Assembly (NCBI GenBank): GCA_026702845.1
Contig: JADCLS010000001.1
Span: forward strand, 496,001 to 560,000
Reading direction: 5' to 3'
Origin: Candidatus Heimdallarchaeota archaeon
Lineage (GTDB): Archaea; Asgardarchaeota; Heimdallarchaeia; Heimdallarchaeales; Kariarchaeaceae
Length of the DNA stretch: 64,000 bases
The first letter of the stretch is position 1. Every line of letters starts with the position of its first letter. Under the pieces are notes generated by a model, which did no database searches, had not been told where the DNA came from, and saw only the letters and a program-made list of their open reading frames with translations. Below, piece after piece: positions 63,172 to 64,000 of the stretch. A program made the translations under genes and the position numbers.

Positions 63172-63813
63172 TTGGAGAACATTTTACATAGTTTGTATGA
63201 AAATAAGGATGGAAAGACGAAAAATCAGATTAAAAAGGAGCTGGAACTGAAATCTTTTACCAAAACAATGTATCAACCATTATTAGATTTGGGATTGATT
63301 GCACAGGTCATTATAACAGATAAAAAGAATAAATCAAAATCCACTAATGGATTAAGAATAACTGAAAAAGGAATTAATTATATTGAAGTAGCCAGAAAAA
63401 AAGATCCATCCATTGAGATGGTGAAGATGAATTCACTACTCATAAATTTACAAAATACTACTTTCGAATTACTACAAAAGACAGAACATAATTTGAAATT
63501 AATTGAGGAAGTAAGTCTCCAGCTTGCTGACCTCAAAGCAAGTAATTCTGTAATCAATTTAAAACTCTCTTTTAATCTAATAGCTGATGTGATACAGAAA
63601 TACATGACAAGTACTCTTCCTATGGTATCATCTGAAAGGGTTATTAGGGAACTAGAACAAATAACAGGACTATCTAAAGAGACTATAAAGAAAAGTATCC
63701 GTGATCTTTATATGGAGGGAAGACTTGATTTTCATGAGGGGAATATCAAGAACGAGGAATATCTCATCACCACAGATGATGGTTCCCGCTTCGCATATAT
63801 AGAATTGAGGTGA
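63172..63813 (+). CDS. Two-domain winged-helix protein
   Basis: A 213-aa protein starting at TTG. Residues 1-75 form a winged helix (ILHSLYENKDGKTKNQIKKEL, then TNGLRITEKGINYI). A coiled-coil-like helix follows (about 85-115), then a second helix-turn-helix at SSERVIRELEQITGLSKETIKKSIRDLYMEG. Its stop lies 5 nt before the ATPase start. The pair may be a regulator with an AAA/STAND-type partner. Confidence 0.6.
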   Translation: MENILHSLYENKDGKTKNQIKKELELKSFTKTMYQPLLDLGLIAQVIITDKKNKSKSTNGLRITEKGINYIEVARKKDPSIEMVKMNSLLINLQNTTFELLQKTEHNLKLIEEVSLQLADLKASNSVINLKLSFNLIADVIQKYMTSTLPMVSSERVIRELEQITGLSKETIKKSIRDLYMEGRLDFHEGNIKNEEYLITTDDGSRFAYIELR

Positions 63814-63818
63814 CAATA

Positions 63819-64000
63819 ATGGCATTTCTCTTTCAATCATTTGAATTTCCTGATGAAGGTAGATACGAGAAAACTATTCTCAATCATAAAATCAACCCCT
63901 TTCCAGAACCACCAGCTAGTAGCAATCTTGAGAATAGACCTGCATTATTTATGGTCGGTCGTCAAGAACAAATAGATAAACTAAATGAACTATTTGAATC
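63819..64000 (+). CDS. Start of probable P-loop (archaeal AAA/STAND-type) ATPase, partial
   Basis: An ATG at 63819 opens a frame to the window end (about 60 residues). It reads LFMVGRQEQIDKLNELFES near the end, the GR..el..L helix that precedes the P-loop in archaeal ATPases of the ORC/Cdc6 or STAND type. The Walker A is outside the window. It follows the winged-helix gene by 5 nt, so both are likely co-transcribed. Partial at the 3' end. Confidence 0.55.
   Translation, partial: MAFLFQSFEFPDEGRYEKTILNHKINPFPEPPASSNLENRPALFMVGRQEQIDKLNELFE

Noticed and set aside
1..64000. CRISPR array or cas operon
   Set aside because: No repeated spacer pattern was seen on reading, and the only Cas-like gene is a solo Cas4-type nuclease.
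1..64000. tRNA or rRNA genes
   Set aside because: No GGTTCRAATCC-type arm with matching acceptor stem or rRNA-like GC-rich stretch was found in the gaps I read. A covariance search (tRNAscan, barrnap) would settle it.

Overview
The window reads as a low-GC chromosomal segment of an archaeon, most probably an Asgard archaeon of the Heimdallarchaeia type. Archaeal markers are TFIIB, the GatD/GatE pair, archaeosine-type TGT, SecE-Spt5, an SmAP-type Sm protein, an archaeal class I aldolase and an OapA/ArvA-type GTPase. Eukaryote-like content is a Rab-like GTPase, a GTPase-fold protein without a P-loop, a ubiquitin-like protein, a Urm1-like protein ending in GG, and a seven-helix protein with a possible longin/roadblock-like tail. 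The phylum is an inference from gene content. I found no rRNA gene, tRNA gene or CRISPR array.

1-5 kb: two glycosyltransferases with a small zinc protein between them, an M23-type secreted protein, and a 453-aa gene that I read as a degenerate fused NuoC/NuoD (HycE-like) subunit without nickel cysteines. 4.6-6 kb: an ArvA/ArvB/ArvC-like set with the zinc-ribbon member divergent. 6-16 kb: a 1398-aa membrane-anchored subtilase, two putative intramembrane proteases (YhfC-like and PrsW-like), RNase D, a pseudo-GTPase and two membrane proteins. 16-26 kb: M24 peptidase, class II amidotransferase, Rab-like GTPase, TFIIB behind a 12-bp inverted repeat, a Cas4-like nuclease, a PHP protein, a type I GAPDH and a PAC2 protein.

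26-46.8 kb: mostly core functions. These are the Urm1-like protein, GatE/GatD (Gln-tRNA by transamidation), a beta-CASP metallo-beta-lactamase, SecE-Spt5, CheY, TGT, an Sm protein, fructose-bisphosphate aldolase, a ubiquitin-like protein, fumarylacetoacetase, DinB, and a four-subunit pyruvate:ferredoxin oxidoreductase split into divergent gamma-delta and alpha-beta halves around an inverted repeat. GAPDH, aldolase and the oxidoreductase suggest sugar-phosphate and pyruvate metabolism. Fumarylacetoacetase suggests aromatic amino acid breakdown.

46.9-57.3 kb: the best candidate for an undescribed system. Five genes on the minus strand encode a 613-aa and a 548-aa protein that look like HerA/VirB4-type ATPases without a working P-loop, an 82-aa membrane protein, an XPD/DinG-type helicase without iron-sulfur cysteines and, after a 132-bp spacer with three stem-loops, a 1621-aa protein I do not recognise. 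The first four genes overlap by 4 nt. 57.3-64 kb: an AT-rich accessory stretch with orphan membrane and secreted proteins, gene remnants with stops and frameshifts, then a winged-helix protein and the start of a probable P-loop ATPase.
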